Counted from the first letter of the stretch, positions 1 through 8,330 are shown. The stretch: 64,000 bases of DNA from Pelomonas nitida (GCF_043555975.1 NZ_JBIGIA010000009.1:1-64000), one strand, 5' to 3'. Notes: generated from the letters alone by a model not told the origin. Numbers and translations are program-made.

Positions 1-6
1 CGTTGT

Positions 7-96
7 GCCTGCAAGGGGGCTCAGCCGAGGCGCAAAGCGGAGCTGGACTCGATGTCCAGCGAGCATTTGCAACGACGGATCAGCCCCCTTGCAGGC
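7..96. repeat. Nested inverted repeat (potential cruciform or RNA hairpin)
   Basis: A perfect 15-base inverted repeat has arms at 7-21 (GCCTGCAAGGGGGCT) and 82-96. Nested inside are a 5-base pair of arms (GCAAA at 32-36, TTTGC at 66-70) and a 7-base apex hairpin (GCTGGAC at 42-48, GTCCAGC at 54-60). The element lies upstream of the DUF3422 gene with no gene on its left inside the window. It could be a terminator-like structure for a gene to the left, an intergenic repeat unit, or a mobile-element end. It lacks the GTTRRRY/RYYYAAC core expected of an integron attC site. Function unknown. Confidence 0.6.
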
Positions 97-250
97 CCAA
101 CCCGAGGGGCCGGGGCGATTTGCGGGGCAATTCGGCGTTGCCGACTCGTTGTGGGGGCCCATCCCACGCCTCGTCGGCGCCTTGCCTTGCCCCGCAACTC
201 GCCCCGGCGCGCTCCAGGCCCAAAGCCCGACAGCCTCCTAGACTGGGGCC

Positions 251-1558
251 ATGAACGAAGACCGCCTGCTGCCGCCCGATGACCCGTTGCGCCTGACGCT
301 GCACAACGAGGTGCATGCCCGCCCACCGGCCCGCATCCGGCTGCCGGCGCTCATCGTCCACATCGCCGTGCTGAACGGCGGCATCAGCCGCGCCGATGAG
401 CACGCCCACCTGCGCCTGCTGCCCGGCCAGCAGGCCTTGCCCGAAGAGGCGCTGCACGCCAACTTCCTGCGGCTGCGCTGCGGCGAGTTTTCGCTGAAGT
501 GGGAACGCCACGCCGAGTTCACGCGCTACGCCGTCGTGCAGGCACTGCCGGCCGACGCCGAGGCCAGCCCGCAGACGCTGGACACGCTGACGCTGCGCGT
601 GGCGACCGACTGGCTCAGCCGCATCCCCGGCCGCACGTTCGCCGCGATCAAGCTCGTCATGATCGAGCGGCCCCTCACCTTCACCAGTGGCGCGCTCGCC
701 GAAGCGAAGGCGTGGTTCGCCGACCAGGCCGTCGTCGCCTCGACCATGGGCGGCCATTCGCTCGTCGTGACGGACTTCCACCTGCGCGGCAGCGGCTTCG
801 AGCACCTGGTGGTGCTGGCCGAGCCCGGCACGCCGGAAACCCGTGCCGGGCGCATCTCGCAGCGGCTGCTCGAACTGGAGACTTATCGCCTCATGGCGCT
901 GCGCGGCCTGCCCGCCGCCAAGGCGCTGGGCGCCACGCTGGCCGAGCTGGAAGCCACGCTGGCGGCCATCACGGCGCGGCTGCAGCAGCACGGCGCCTCC
1001 GAGGCCGAACTGCTGGACGACCTCATCTCCACCGCCGCGCGCGTCGAGCACGCCACGGCCGAGCACCAGTACCGCTTCGGCGCCACGCAGGCTTATCACG
1101 CCATCGTCACGAACCGGCTGGACGAGCTGCACGAAGGCAAGGTGGCCGGCACGCAGACGCTGGGCGAATTCATGCAGCGCCGGCTGTCGCCGGCCATCGC
1201 GACGGTGGCCGCGACGGCGCAGCGGCTGGCCGAGCTTTCGCAGCGCATCTCGCGCGCCAGCGCGCTGCTGCGCACGCGGGTGGACATCGCCACCGAGGCC
1301 CAGAGCCAGCAGCTGCTGTCCCAGCTGGGCGAAGGCCAACGCACGCAGTTGCGCATGCAGGCCACCGTGGAAGGCCTGTCGCTCGCGGCCATCACCTACT
1401 ACGTCGTCAGCCTGCTGCTGTACTTCTTCAAAGCGCTGAAGACTGAAGGCTGGCTGCCGGTGGCGCCGGAGCTGGCGGCCGGCGCGGCCATTCCCATCGT
1501 GCTGGCCGGCGTGTGGTGGACGACGCGGCGCATTCACCGCAAGTTCTTCGGCCATTGA
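251..1558 (+). CDS. DUF3422 family membrane protein
   Basis: A 435-residue protein recognised as DUF3422 from its opening (LHNEVHARPPARI) and its overall shape. A long soluble, mostly helical part covers about residues 1-370. Two hydrophobic segments follow near the C-terminus, at roughly residues 375-395 and 408-427, and the protein ends in a short basic tail. The topology suggests a membrane-anchored protein with a large cytoplasmic domain. The family has no established function that I know of. A TAGACT box at 239-244 sits only 6 bases before the ATG and there is no convincing ribosome site, so a very short or absent leader is possible. The next gene on the same strand is guaC, 203 bases away, so co-transcription is uncertain. 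Confidence 0.85.
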   Translation: MNEDRLLPPDDPLRLTLHNEVHARPPARIRLPALIVHIAVLNGGISRADEHAHLRLLPGQQALPEEALHANFLRLRCGEFSLKWERHAEFTRYAVVQALPADAEASPQTLDTLTLRVATDWLSRIPGRTFAAIKLVMIERPLTFTSGALAEAKAWFADQAVVASTMGGHSLVVTDFHLRGSGFEHLVVLAEPGTPETRAGRISQRLLELETYRLMALRGLPAAKALGATLAELEATLAAITARLQQHGASEAELLDDLISTAARVEHATAEHQYRFGATQAYHAIVTNRLDELHEGKVAGTQTLGEFMQRRLSPAIATVAATAQRLAELSQRISRASALLRTRVDIATEAQSQQLLSQLGEGQRTQLRMQATVEGLSLAAITYYVVSLLLYFFKALKTEGWLPVAPELAAGAAIPIVLAGVWWTTRRIHRKFFGH

Positions 1559-1566
1559 GCCCCGCG

Positions 1567-1638
1567 TAGAATCAATCACCGGGCCCAAATTTTGTCTTCG
1601 GCCCGGCGCGTCGCGCCTTGACTTCGACAGCGAAGTCA
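1567..1638 (+). promoter_or_regulatory. Hairpin-rich 5' leader of guaC
   Basis: A TAGAAT box at 1567-1572 resembles a -10 element. It is followed at once by a perfect 7-base hairpin (CCGGGCC at 1579-1585, GGCCCGG at 1600-1606), a short GGCG/CGCC hairpin at 1605-1617, and a perfect 8-base tetraloop hairpin (TGACTTCG at 1619-1626, CGAAGTCA at 1631-1638). The guaC start codon lies about 120 bases further on. There is no clear -35 element and no run of T after a stem, so this reads as a structured leader rather than a classical terminator. It does not match any riboswitch class I can name. Confidence 0.45.
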
Positions 1639-1761
1639 GCCAGCGACGCCACGGCCTCCCCGGCCGTCGAGGGCGCCAGCCCTCTTGCCGAAGCAAGTCA
1701 AGCGCTCGCAGCCCAGGTCGCGCACTGCCTAACGCGCGCCGCAACTGTGAACACCACTGAC

Positions 1762-2739
1762 ATGGAAATCTTCGACTACGACAACATCCTGCTGCTGCCG
1801 CGCAAGTGCCGCGTGGAGAGCCGTTCGGCCTGCGACACCTCGGTGCCGTTCGGTCCGCGCCGCTTCAAGCTGCCTGTCGTCCCCGCGAACATGAAGACCG
1901 TCGTGAACGAGCCCATCACCGAGATGCTGGCGCGCGACGGCTACTTCTACGTGATGCACCGCTTCGATCTCGACAGCCTGGCCTATGCCCGCAACATGCG
2001 CGAGAAAGGCCTGATGGTGTCGCTGAGCGTCGGCGTGAAGCCGGCGGACTACGCGCTGGTGGATCAACTGGCCGCCGAGGGTGTCGGCGCCGACTACCTG
2101 ACCATCGACATCGCACACGGCCACGCCGAAAGCGTGCAGCGCATGATCGCCCACATCAAGCAAAAGCTGCCCGAGGCCTTCGTCATCGCCGGCAACGTCG
2201 GCACGCCGGAAGGCGTCATCGACCTCGAGAACTGGGGCGCCGACGCGACCAAGGTGGGCGTGGGCCCCGGCAAGGTCTGCATCACGCGGCTGAAGACCGG
2301 CTTTGGCACCGGCGGCTGGCAGTTGTCGGCGCTCAAGTGGTGCTCGCGCGTGGCCACCAAGCCCATCGTGGCCGACGGCGGCATCCGCCACCACGGCGAC
2401 ATCGCCAAGAGCATCCGCTTCGGCGCCAGCATGGTCATGATCGGCTCGCTGTTCGCCGGCCATGAGGACTCGCCCGGCCAGACGGTGGACGTCGACGGCA
2501 AGCGCTACAAGGAGTACTACGGCTCCGCGAGCGACTTCAACAAGGGCGAGTACCGCCACGTCGAAGGCAAGCGCATCCTGGAGCCGGTCAAGGGCCGCCT
2601 CGCCGACACCTTGCGCGAGATGCAGGAAGACCTGCAGAGCTCCATCTCCTACGCCGGCGGCACGCAGCTGACCGACCTGAAGAAAGTGAACTACGTCATC
2701 CTCGGCGGTGAGAACGCGGGAGAACATTTGTTCATGTGA
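1762..2739 (+). CDS. guaC: GMP reductase, GuaC
   Basis: A 325-residue GMP reductase of the Bacillus-like type. It converts GMP to IMP with NADPH and release of ammonia, in purine salvage in the cytosol. The N-terminus (FDYDNILLLPRKCRVESRS) and the TIM-barrel IMPDH/GMPR core are clear. The catalytic cysteine is C173 in GPGKVCITRLKTG, and GNVG and the flavin-free barrel motif GGIRHHGDIAKS follow. The start at ATG 1762 gives the usual family length. The open frame extends upstream (a GTG lies at 1747), but those residues look unlike protein and fall in the structured leader. A convergent kinase gene follows, with a perfect dyad terminator between the two. Confidence 0.92.
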   Translation: MEIFDYDNILLLPRKCRVESRSACDTSVPFGPRRFKLPVVPANMKTVVNEPITEMLARDGYFYVMHRFDLDSLAYARNMREKGLMVSLSVGVKPADYALVDQLAAEGVGADYLTIDIAHGHAESVQRMIAHIKQKLPEAFVIAGNVGTPEGVIDLENWGADATKVGVGPGKVCITRLKTGFGTGGWQLSALKWCSRVATKPIVADGGIRHHGDIAKSIRFGASMVMIGSLFAGHEDSPGQTVDVDGKRYKEYYGSASDFNKGEYRHVEGKRILEPVKGRLADTLREMQEDLQSSISYAGGTQLTDLKKVNYVILGGENAGEHLFM

Positions 2740-2749
2740 TCGTTCGCGC

Positions 2750-2776
2750 GAGCGGACGGTAGTCAGCCGTCCGCTC
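2750..2776. terminator. Bidirectional terminator hairpin between guaC and the histidine kinase
   Basis: A perfect 10-base stem (GAGCGGACGG at 2750-2759, CCGTCCGCTC at 2767-2776) encloses a 7-base loop. It sits just downstream of the guaC stop codon and touches the stop codon of the convergent kinase gene. No strong T run follows on either strand, so it may act as a weak terminator or 3'-end stabiliser for both transcripts. Confidence 0.55.
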
Positions 2777-3869
2777 AGTCCACCGCGCCGAAACGCACGG
2801 TCGCCTCGAAGCCCGGCTCGGCGTTGCGCAGCTGCAGTTCGCTGCCGTGCGCTTCGGCCACCAGCCGGCACAGGCACAGGCCCAGGCCGACCCCACCCTC
2901 GCCGCGCGTGCGCGCTTCGTCCGGCCGATAGAACGGCTGGCCCAGCTGCGCCAGCGCTGCGGGCGGCACGCCGGGGCCGAAGTCGCGCACCGTCAGTCGC
3001 ACACCCGCGCCCTCGCGGACCAGCCCGAGCTGCACCGCGCCGCGCGCGCCGTCGTTGTGGCGCAAGGCGTTGTGCAACAGGTTGCGCAACAACAGCTGCA
3101 CCCGCAGGCGATCCAGCTTCAGCACCGGCAGATCGGGCTCGATGCTCAGCGCCACCCCCGGCTGCGCCTGCTCCCGCACCAACGCGGCCAGGTCGCAATC
3201 GGCGCGCTGCAGCGCGCGATGCCCGCTGCCCAGCCGCTCGCTCTCCAGCAGCGATGTGATGAGGTCGCGCATCTGCGCCAGTTCCTGCAGCAGCGCATCG
3301 CGGGACGCGCCCTCCTCCACCAGCTCCGCATGCAGACGCGCCCGCGTCAACGGGCTGCGCAGTTCGTGGCTGATGGCCAGCAGCAGCGCGCGCTTGCCGT
3401 CCAGCATCGCCTGGATATCGGCCGCCATCTGGTTGAAGCGCACGGCCAGATCGCCGATCTCGTCGCCATGGATGACCGGCACGCGGTGCGAGAACTCGCC
3501 GCGCCGGAATGCCTCGGCGCCCAACGCCAACGCATGCAGAGGCCGCACCATGTGGCGGATCATGCCGAACGCGCAACCGGTGACCAGCAACAGCGCGGGC
3601 ACGGCCCAAAGCAGCCCGTAGGCGCTGCCCTCTGAACTCCAAAGGATGACGCTGCTGGCGCATGCCAGCATGAAGAAGATGGCGATCAGCCGCGCACCCA
3701 ACGAATGCTTGAAGCGCTTGTGCTGGTGGTGCCACCGCTGATGCCAGCGATGCCGCACGCGCCAGCGGTAGTTCCAGTCCCGCTGCATGCGCTTCAGGCG
3801 CTGGGCGCGCTTCTTCTGCTTGCGTTCCCAGCGCTCGCGCCAGCGGTGGTCGTAGACGTGGTTTCTCAC
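2775..3869 (-). CDS. Sensor histidine kinase with basic Trp/His-rich N-terminus
   Basis: A 364-residue membrane histidine kinase. Residues 1-55 are extraordinary: almost all Arg, Lys, His, Trp and Gln (six Trp and eight His), and predicted cytoplasmic. Two hydrophobic segments follow (about 61-78 and 84-103), separated by only a few residues, so there is almost no periplasmic sensor. Next come a HAMP-like stretch (104-160), the H box with phospho-acceptor H168 (SHELRSPLTR), the N box (NLLHNALRHN) and the G boxes (DFGPGV, GVGLGL). The GTG start overlaps the regulator's stop codon by 4 bases (GTGA), so the pair is translationally coupled. With no periplasmic domain, the stimulus is probably sensed in the membrane or by the basic N-terminal tail, perhaps a metal or an anionic ligand (inference). 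Confidence 0.88.
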   Translation of the reverse strand: MRNHVYDHRWRERWERKQKKRAQRLKRMQRDWNYRWRVRHRWHQRWHHQHKRFKHSLGARLIAIFFMLACASSVILWSSEGSAYGLLWAVPALLLVTGCAFGMIRHMVRPLHALALGAEAFRRGEFSHRVPVIHGDEIGDLAVRFNQMAADIQAMLDGKRALLLAISHELRSPLTRARLHAELVEEGASRDALLQELAQMRDLITSLLESERLGSGHRALQRADCDLAALVREQAQPGVALSIEPDLPVLKLDRLRVQLLLRNLLHNALRHNDGARGAVQLGLVREGAGVRLTVRDFGPGVPPAALAQLGQPFYRPDEARTRGEGGVGLGLCLCRLVAEAHGSELQLRNAEPGFEATVRFGAVD

Positions 3870-4582
3870 GACGCGCGCTCCGGCAGTGCGAAGCAGTAAC
3901 CGGCATTGCGCAGCGTCTTCAGCGCCGCCAGCGGCTCCAGCTTGCGGCGCAGCCGGCTCACAAGAATGTCCACGGCGCGCGTGAACAGCTCGGCCTCCTG
4001 GCCACGCAGGCGGTTGAGGATGTCGTCACGCGAGAACACCTTGCCGGGCTCGCGCGCCAGCATCAGCAGCAGCTCGTACTCGGTCCCGGTCAGCTCGACC
4101 AGGCCACCGGCACCGCGCACCTCGCGCCGCGCCATGTCGATCTCCAGGCCCTCGAAACACAGGCGTGACAGCGGCGCGGCCGGCTGCTGCGGCACTGCCA
4201 CAGGTGCCAGCCGTGTACGCCGCAGGATGGTCTGCAGCCGCGCCGCCAGTTCGCGCGGCTCGAAGGGCTTGGGCAGGTAGTCGTCGGCGCCCAGCTCCAG
4301 GCCGACGACGCGGTCGGTCAGGTCGCCCCGCGCGGTCAGCATCAGCACCGGGATGTCTCGCCAGGCCGCGTTGCCCGCGCGCAGTTGCCGGCAGAACTCG
4401 AAGCCGTCCATCTCAGGCAGCATGCCGTCGAGGATGAGCGCGTCGAAGCGCTCGGCGGCCAGCCGCTGCAGCGCGGCGCTTGGGCGCGTGACGGCGTCGA
4501 GCTGCAGGTCGAAGCGGGCCAGGTATTGCGACAACGGGCCGGCCAGCGCCTCGTCGTCGTCGATCAGCAGCAATCGGTGCAT
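3866..4582 (-). CDS. OmpR/PhoB-family response regulator
   Basis: A 238-residue response regulator. The receiver domain (about 1-120) has the acidic pocket DDD at 8-10, phospho-acceptor D52 (LILDGMLPEMDG), the conserved Thr (LMLTARG) and Lys (LPKPFEPRE). A winged-helix DNA-binding domain follows, ending NRLRGQEAELFTRAVDILVSRLRRKLEP. ATG 4582 is chosen because the receiver begins immediately (MHRLLLIDDDEAL); the frame upstream of it belongs to the ferredoxin region. The gene starts 7 bases after the ferredoxin stop codon and overlaps the kinase start. It presumably regulates its own four-gene operon, and the Spy-like first gene suggests an envelope or metal stress theme. Confidence 0.92.
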   Translation of the reverse strand: MHRLLLIDDDEALAGPLSQYLARFDLQLDAVTRPSAALQRLAAERFDALILDGMLPEMDGFEFCRQLRAGNAAWRDIPVLMLTARGDLTDRVVGLELGADDYLPKPFEPRELAARLQTILRRTRLAPVAVPQQPAAPLSRLCFEGLEIDMARREVRGAGGLVELTGTEYELLLMLAREPGKVFSRDDILNRLRGQEAELFTRAVDILVSRLRRKLEPLAALKTLRNAGYCFALPERAS

Positions 4583-4589
4583 GGCCCGA

Positions 4590-4880
4590 TTATTCGGCCC
4601 GCACGAGCGTGATGGCGCGCTCGGGGCAGGCCTTGACGCAATGCCCGCAGGCCTCGCAGGCCGCCGCATTGGGCGTGAACGCCTGTTCCCAGCCATGGGC
4701 TATGCCGCGCAGCTTGCCGAACAGGCTCAGCCCCTGGCGGTCCTGCGCTGGCAGCTTGCCGAGACTGAACACGTTGAAAGGGCAGACAGCCAGGCAGCTG
4801 CCCTTGCCCTCGCAGCGGTTGCGGTCGATGCGGGGCTGCAGGCGGCCGCGCGGCTGGGTCCCGCAATGCACGTCCATCAT
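4590..4880 (-). CDS. Small 4Fe-4S ferredoxin
   Basis: A 96-residue iron-sulfur protein. The second cluster motif is classical: C75, C78, C81 and C85 in CEACGHCVKACPE. The first is the spaced form C23-x5-C29-x3-C33-P (CEGKGSCLAVCPFNVF), common in small bacterial ferredoxins. Together they can bind one or two 4Fe-4S clusters, with an extra Cys at position 6. The protein should be a cytosolic electron carrier. The start overlaps the preceding gene's stop by 4 bases (ATGA), and the response regulator starts 7 bases downstream. A ferredoxin inside a Spy-like/two-component operon is unusual. It could supply a redox input to the kinase or a repair reaction; the sequence does not say which. Confidence 0.85.
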   Translation of the reverse strand: MMDVHCGTQPRGRLQPRIDRNRCEGKGSCLAVCPFNVFSLGKLPAQDRQGLSLFGKLRGIAHGWEQAFTPNAAACEACGHCVKACPERAITLVRAE

Positions 4881-5317
4881 GCGTCGTCGCGCTGATGGCG
4901 GCCACGACCCAGGCGCCCCATCATGAAGCGCAGCACCTGGCGCTGCTCGGCGTCCAGCGAATCGAAGAAATCGCCGAACGACTCGACGAGCGACGGCCCG
5001 GCGGCGCGCAGCGCGTCCAGGCGTGCGTCGAACAATTGCTGCGCCGACTCGCGCGGGAATTCCTCTCCCGCGATGAGCCCGGCCAGCTCCGGCCCGCGCG
5101 CCAGACCCTTCAGCGCCGCGCGCTGGCGCTGGAGCTGTTCGAACCAGACACCGAGCCGGCGCTGCTGCTCGGTGTCGAGGTCCAGCTTGGCGCCAACCCG
5201 GGCCAGCAGGTGTTGGGCGAAGCCGTCAGCAGCGTCGCCGAAACCACGGCCGTGATGGCGGTGGCCGAAGTGATGGTGAAACTCGTGGTGTGCGTGCCAG
5301 CGACGAAAGAAGTTCAT
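4877..5317 (-). CDS. His-rich Spy/CpxP-like (LTXXQ-type) protein without a signal peptide
   Basis: A 146-residue protein, first gene of the four-gene operon. Residues 8-22 carry nine histidines (HAHHEFHHHFGHRHH), a likely metal-binding patch. The rest is helical and charged and resembles the Spy/CpxP family, with an LTXXQ-like element near the C-terminus (LDAEQRQVLRFMMGR). Family members are normally periplasmic chaperones that restrain their sensor kinase, but here no signal peptide is visible and the protein should stay in the cytoplasm. The ATG at 5317 has no better alternative upstream. Placement next to a kinase with a similarly His/Arg-rich cytoplasmic tail suggests the two sense the same cytosolic signal (inference). 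It could also be a small metal-buffering protein. Confidence 0.6.
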   Translation of the reverse strand: MNFFRRWHAHHEFHHHFGHRHHGRGFGDAADGFAQHLLARVGAKLDLDTEQQRRLGVWFEQLQRQRAALKGLARGPELAGLIAGEEFPRESAQQLFDARLDALRAAGPSLVESFGDFFDSLDAEQRQVLRFMMGRLGRGRHQRDDA

Positions 5318-5446
5318 GGCGTTGCTCCGTCAGGGCGCTCGAGGCCCGGTGTGGTGATGACGCTCATGATTCCCGTCAGCGCGCGGCGACGCATCTCGGT
5401 GCGGTATCGCCGGGTTTCGTTTTGTATCGCCCCGGAGGGCGCCCTC

Positions 5447-5496
5447 TAAAATCGCCCGCTCACTCCCCTGATGACCCGCCCCGTGAGCACGGGGCG
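5447..5496 (+). promoter_or_regulatory. Probable valS promoter and leader hairpin
   Basis: The 196-base gap between the divergent Spy-like gene and valS contains a TAAAAT box at 5447-5452, followed by a perfect 8-base tetraloop hairpin (CGCCCCGT at 5477-5484, ACGGGGCG at 5489-5496). The hairpin ends 17 bases before the valS start. No convincing -35 element was found. I see no T-box features. The hairpin may affect valS translation or simply be leader structure. Confidence 0.35.
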
Positions 5497-5513
5497 ACAG
5501 CCGAGACCGCCCT

Positions 5514-8330
5514 GTGACCGAACTCGCCAAGTCCTTCGAACCCGCCGCCCTGGAAGCCCACTGGGGCCCAGCCTGGGAGGCCGCCGGCCTCTACGCGCCG
5601 ACGCTGGACCCGGCCAAGCCCTCCTTCAGCATCCAGCTGCCGCCGCCCAACGTCACCGGCACGCTGCACATGGGCCACGCCTTCAACCAGACGGTGATGG
5701 ACTCGCTGACGCGCTACCACCGCATGAAGGGCGACAACACGCTGTGGGTGCCCGGCACCGACCACGCCGGCATCGCCACGCAAATCGTCGTCGAGCGCCA
5801 GTTGCAGGCCGCGGGCCAGAGCCGCCACGACCTGGGCCGCAAGAACTTCGTCGCCCGCGTGTGGGACTGGAAGCAGGAGTCCGGCAACACCATCACCGGC
5901 CAGATGCGCCGCCTGGGCGACTCGGTGAGCTGGGGCCACGAATACTTCACGATGGACGAGAAGCTCTCGACCATCGTCGTCGAAACCTTCGTGCGCCTGT
6001 ACGAGGAAGGGCTGATCTACCGCGGCAAGCGTCTCGTGAGCTGGGACCCCATCCTGCAGTCCGCCGTGTCGGACCTGGAGGTCTCGTCTGAGGAGGAAGA
6101 CGGCTCGCTGTGGCACATCCGCTATCCGCTGGCCGACGGTTCGGGCTCGCTGGTCGTCGCCACGACGCGGCCCGAGACCATGCTGGGCGACGTGGCCGTC
6201 ATGGTCCACCCGGAGGACGAGCGCTACGCCGCGCTGATCGGCAAGCTGGTGAAGCTGCCGCTGACGGACCGCGAGATCCCCGTGATTGCCGACGATTACG
6301 TGGACCGCGAGTTCGGCACCGGCGTCGTCAAGGTCACGCCGGCCCACGACACGAACGACTACGCCGTCGGCCAGCGCCACAAGCTGCCGATGATCGCGGT
6401 GCTGGATCTGCAGGCCCGCATCAACGATCAAGCCCCCGAGGCCTACCGCGGCCTGGACCGCTTCGTGGCCCGCAAGAAGATCGTGGCCGACCTGGACGCA
6501 CTGGGCCTGCTCGTCGAGGTCAAGAAGCACAAGCTGCAGGTGCCGCGCTGCGAGCGCACCGGCCAGGTCATCGAGCCCATGCTGACGGACCAGTGGTTCG
6601 TCGCCGTCACCAAGCCCAGCGCCGACGGCAAGAGCATTGCCGAGAAGGCCATCGCCGCCGTGGACACCGGCGCCGTCAAGTTCCACCCCGAGCAGTGGGT
6701 CAACACCTACAACCACTGGATGGGCAACCTGCAGGACTGGTGCATCTCGCGCCAGCTGTGGTGGGGCCACCAGATCCCGGCCTGGTACGGCACGGGCGGC
6801 GAGCTGTTCGTTGCGCGCAGCGAAGAGGAAGCCCAGGCTCGCGCCAAGGCCGCCGGGTATCTCGGCGAACTGACCCGCGACCCCGACGTGCTGGACACCT
6901 GGTACTCGTCGGCCCTGGTGCCGTTCTCGACGCTGGGCTGGCCCGAGAAGACGCTGGAGCAGGAGCTGTTCCTGCCGTCGTCCGTGCTCGTGACCGGCTA
7001 CGACATCATCTTCTTCTGGGTCGCCCGGATGATCATGATGACGACGCACTTCACCGGCAAGGTGCCGTTCAAGGACGTCTACATCCACGGCCTGGTGCGC
7101 GACTCGCAGGGCCAGAAGATGAGCAAGTCCGAAGGCAATGTGCTGGACCCGGTGGACCTCATCCAGGGCTGCGACCTGGAGACGCTGACGAAGAAGAGCA
7201 CCACCGGCCTGCGCAAGCCCGAGACGGCACCCAAGGTGGCCGCCCGCGTGAAGAAGGAGTTCCCGGAAGGCATGCCGGCCTACGGCGCCGACGCGCTGCG
7301 CTTCACGATGGCCAGCTACGCCAGCCTGGGTCGCAACATCAACTTCGACACCAAGCGCTGCGAGGGCTACCGCAACTTCTGCAACAAGCTCTGGAACGCG
7401 ACGCGCTTCGTGCTGATGAACACCGAGGGCCAGGACTGCGGCCTCGCGCACGAGCAAAGCGCCTGCCCGCCGGGCTACAACGTCTTCAGCCACGCCGATC
7501 GCTGGATCACCAGCGAGCTGCAGCGCGTCGAGGCGGCCGTCGCCCAGGGCTTCGCCGAATACCGCCTCGACAACGTCGCCAATGCCATCTACAGCTTCGT
7601 CTGGGACGAGTACTGCGACTGGTACCTCGAGATCGCCAAGGTTCAGATCCAGAACGGCAACGAAGCCCAGCAACGCGGCACGCGCCGCACGCTGATCCGC
7701 GTGCTGGAGACCACGCTGCGCTTGCTGCACCCCATCGCCCCCTTCATCACCGAGGAGCTGTGGCAAGCCGTGGCCCCCATCGCCGCGCGCAAGACGGTGG
7801 CCTACATCGGCCAGGCGCCCTACCCCGTGGCCCAGCCGGAGCGCATCGACGCCGCGGCCGACGCCTGGGTGGCGCAGCTGAAGGAAGTCGTCGGCACGAC
7901 GCGCAGTCTGCGTGCCGAGATGGCGCTGAGCCCCAGCGACCGCGTGCCACTGCTGGTGGGCGGCGATCTGTCCTTCCTGACGGAAGCCGCTGCCGTGCTG
8001 AAGGTGCTGGCCAAGCTCAGCGCCGTCGAGCTGATCGCCGATGACGCCGAGTTCGCCAAGCAGAGCGCCACGTCGCCGGTGCTGGTGCACGGTGCGGCCA
8101 AGCTCGCGCTGAAGGTCGAGATCGACGTCGAAGCCGAGCGTGCCCGCCTGACCAAGGAAGCGACGCGCCTCGAAGGCGAGATCACGAAGGCCGAGGCCAA
8201 GCTCGGCAACGAGAGCTTCGTGGCCCGCGCCCCGGCCGCCGTCGTGGAGCAGGAACGCGCCCGTGTGGCCGGCTTCAAGGAAACGGTCGCGCGCCTGCGC
8301 GAGCAACTGGCCCGACTGCCGGCGGCGTAA
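5514..8330 (+). CDS. valS: Valyl-tRNA synthetase, ValS
   Basis: A 938-residue class I aminoacyl-tRNA synthetase that charges tRNA-Val in the cytosol. The HIGH signature is HMGH at 52-55 (PPPNVTGTLHMGHAF) and KMSKS is at 535-539. The large CP1 editing domain lies between them, with GTGVVKVTPAHDTND. The anticodon-binding domain is followed by the C-terminal coiled coil (about residues 870-935, rich in Glu, Arg and Ala) typical of ValS. The start is a GTG at 5514, which puts the usual AKSFEP opening near residue 4. The gene stands alone: it is divergent from the Spy-like operon and separated from galU by about 200 bases that hold a hairpin terminator. Confidence 0.97.
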   Translation: MTELAKSFEPAALEAHWGPAWEAAGLYAPTLDPAKPSFSIQLPPPNVTGTLHMGHAFNQTVMDSLTRYHRMKGDNTLWVPGTDHAGIATQIVVERQLQAAGQSRHDLGRKNFVARVWDWKQESGNTITGQMRRLGDSVSWGHEYFTMDEKLSTIVVETFVRLYEEGLIYRGKRLVSWDPILQSAVSDLEVSSEEEDGSLWHIRYPLADGSGSLVVATTRPETMLGDVAVMVHPEDERYAALIGKLVKLPLTDREIPVIADDYVDREFGTGVVKVTPAHDTNDYAVGQRHKLPMIAVLDLQARINDQAPEAYRGLDRFVARKKIVADLDALGLLVEVKKHKLQVPRCERTGQVIEPMLTDQWFVAVTKPSADGKSIAEKAIAAVDTGAVKFHPEQWVNTYNHWMGNLQDWCISRQLWWGHQIPAWYGTGGELFVARSEEEAQARAKAAGYLGELTRDPDVLDTWYSSALVPFSTLGWPEKTLEQELFLPSSVLVTGYDIIFFWVARMIMMTTHFTGKVPFKDVYIHGLVRDSQGQKMSKSEGNVLDPVDLIQGCDLETLTKKSTTGLRKPETAPKVAARVKKEFPEGMPAYGADALRFTMASYASLGRNINFDTKRCEGYRNFCNKLWNATRFVLMNTEGQDCGLAHEQSACPPGYNVFSHADRWITSELQRVEAAVAQGFAEYRLDNVANAIYSFVWDEYCDWYLEIAKVQIQNGNEAQQRGTRRTLIRVLETTLRLLHPIAPFITEELWQAVAPIAARKTVAYIGQAPYPVAQPERIDAAADAWVAQLKEVVGTTRSLRAEMALSPSDRVPLLVGGDLSFLTEAAAVLKVLAKLSAVELIADDAEFAKQSATSPVLVHGAAKLALKVEIDVEAERARLTKEATRLEGEITKAEAKLGNESFVARAPAAVVEQERARVAGFKETVARLREQLARLPAA

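Noticed and set aside
7..96. Integron attC-like site
   Set aside because: The nested arms suggested it, but the core RYYYAAC/GTTRRRY ends are missing and no integrase or cassette array is present.
1559..1761. A purine riboswitch before guaC
   Set aside because: The three stems do not match the purine-riboswitch three-way junction.
80..3906. Long minus-strand open frames opposite the DUF3422, guaC and kinase genes
   Set aside because: They lie antisense to genes with recognised families and have Arg/Gly/Ala-rich low-complexity translations; treated as shadows.
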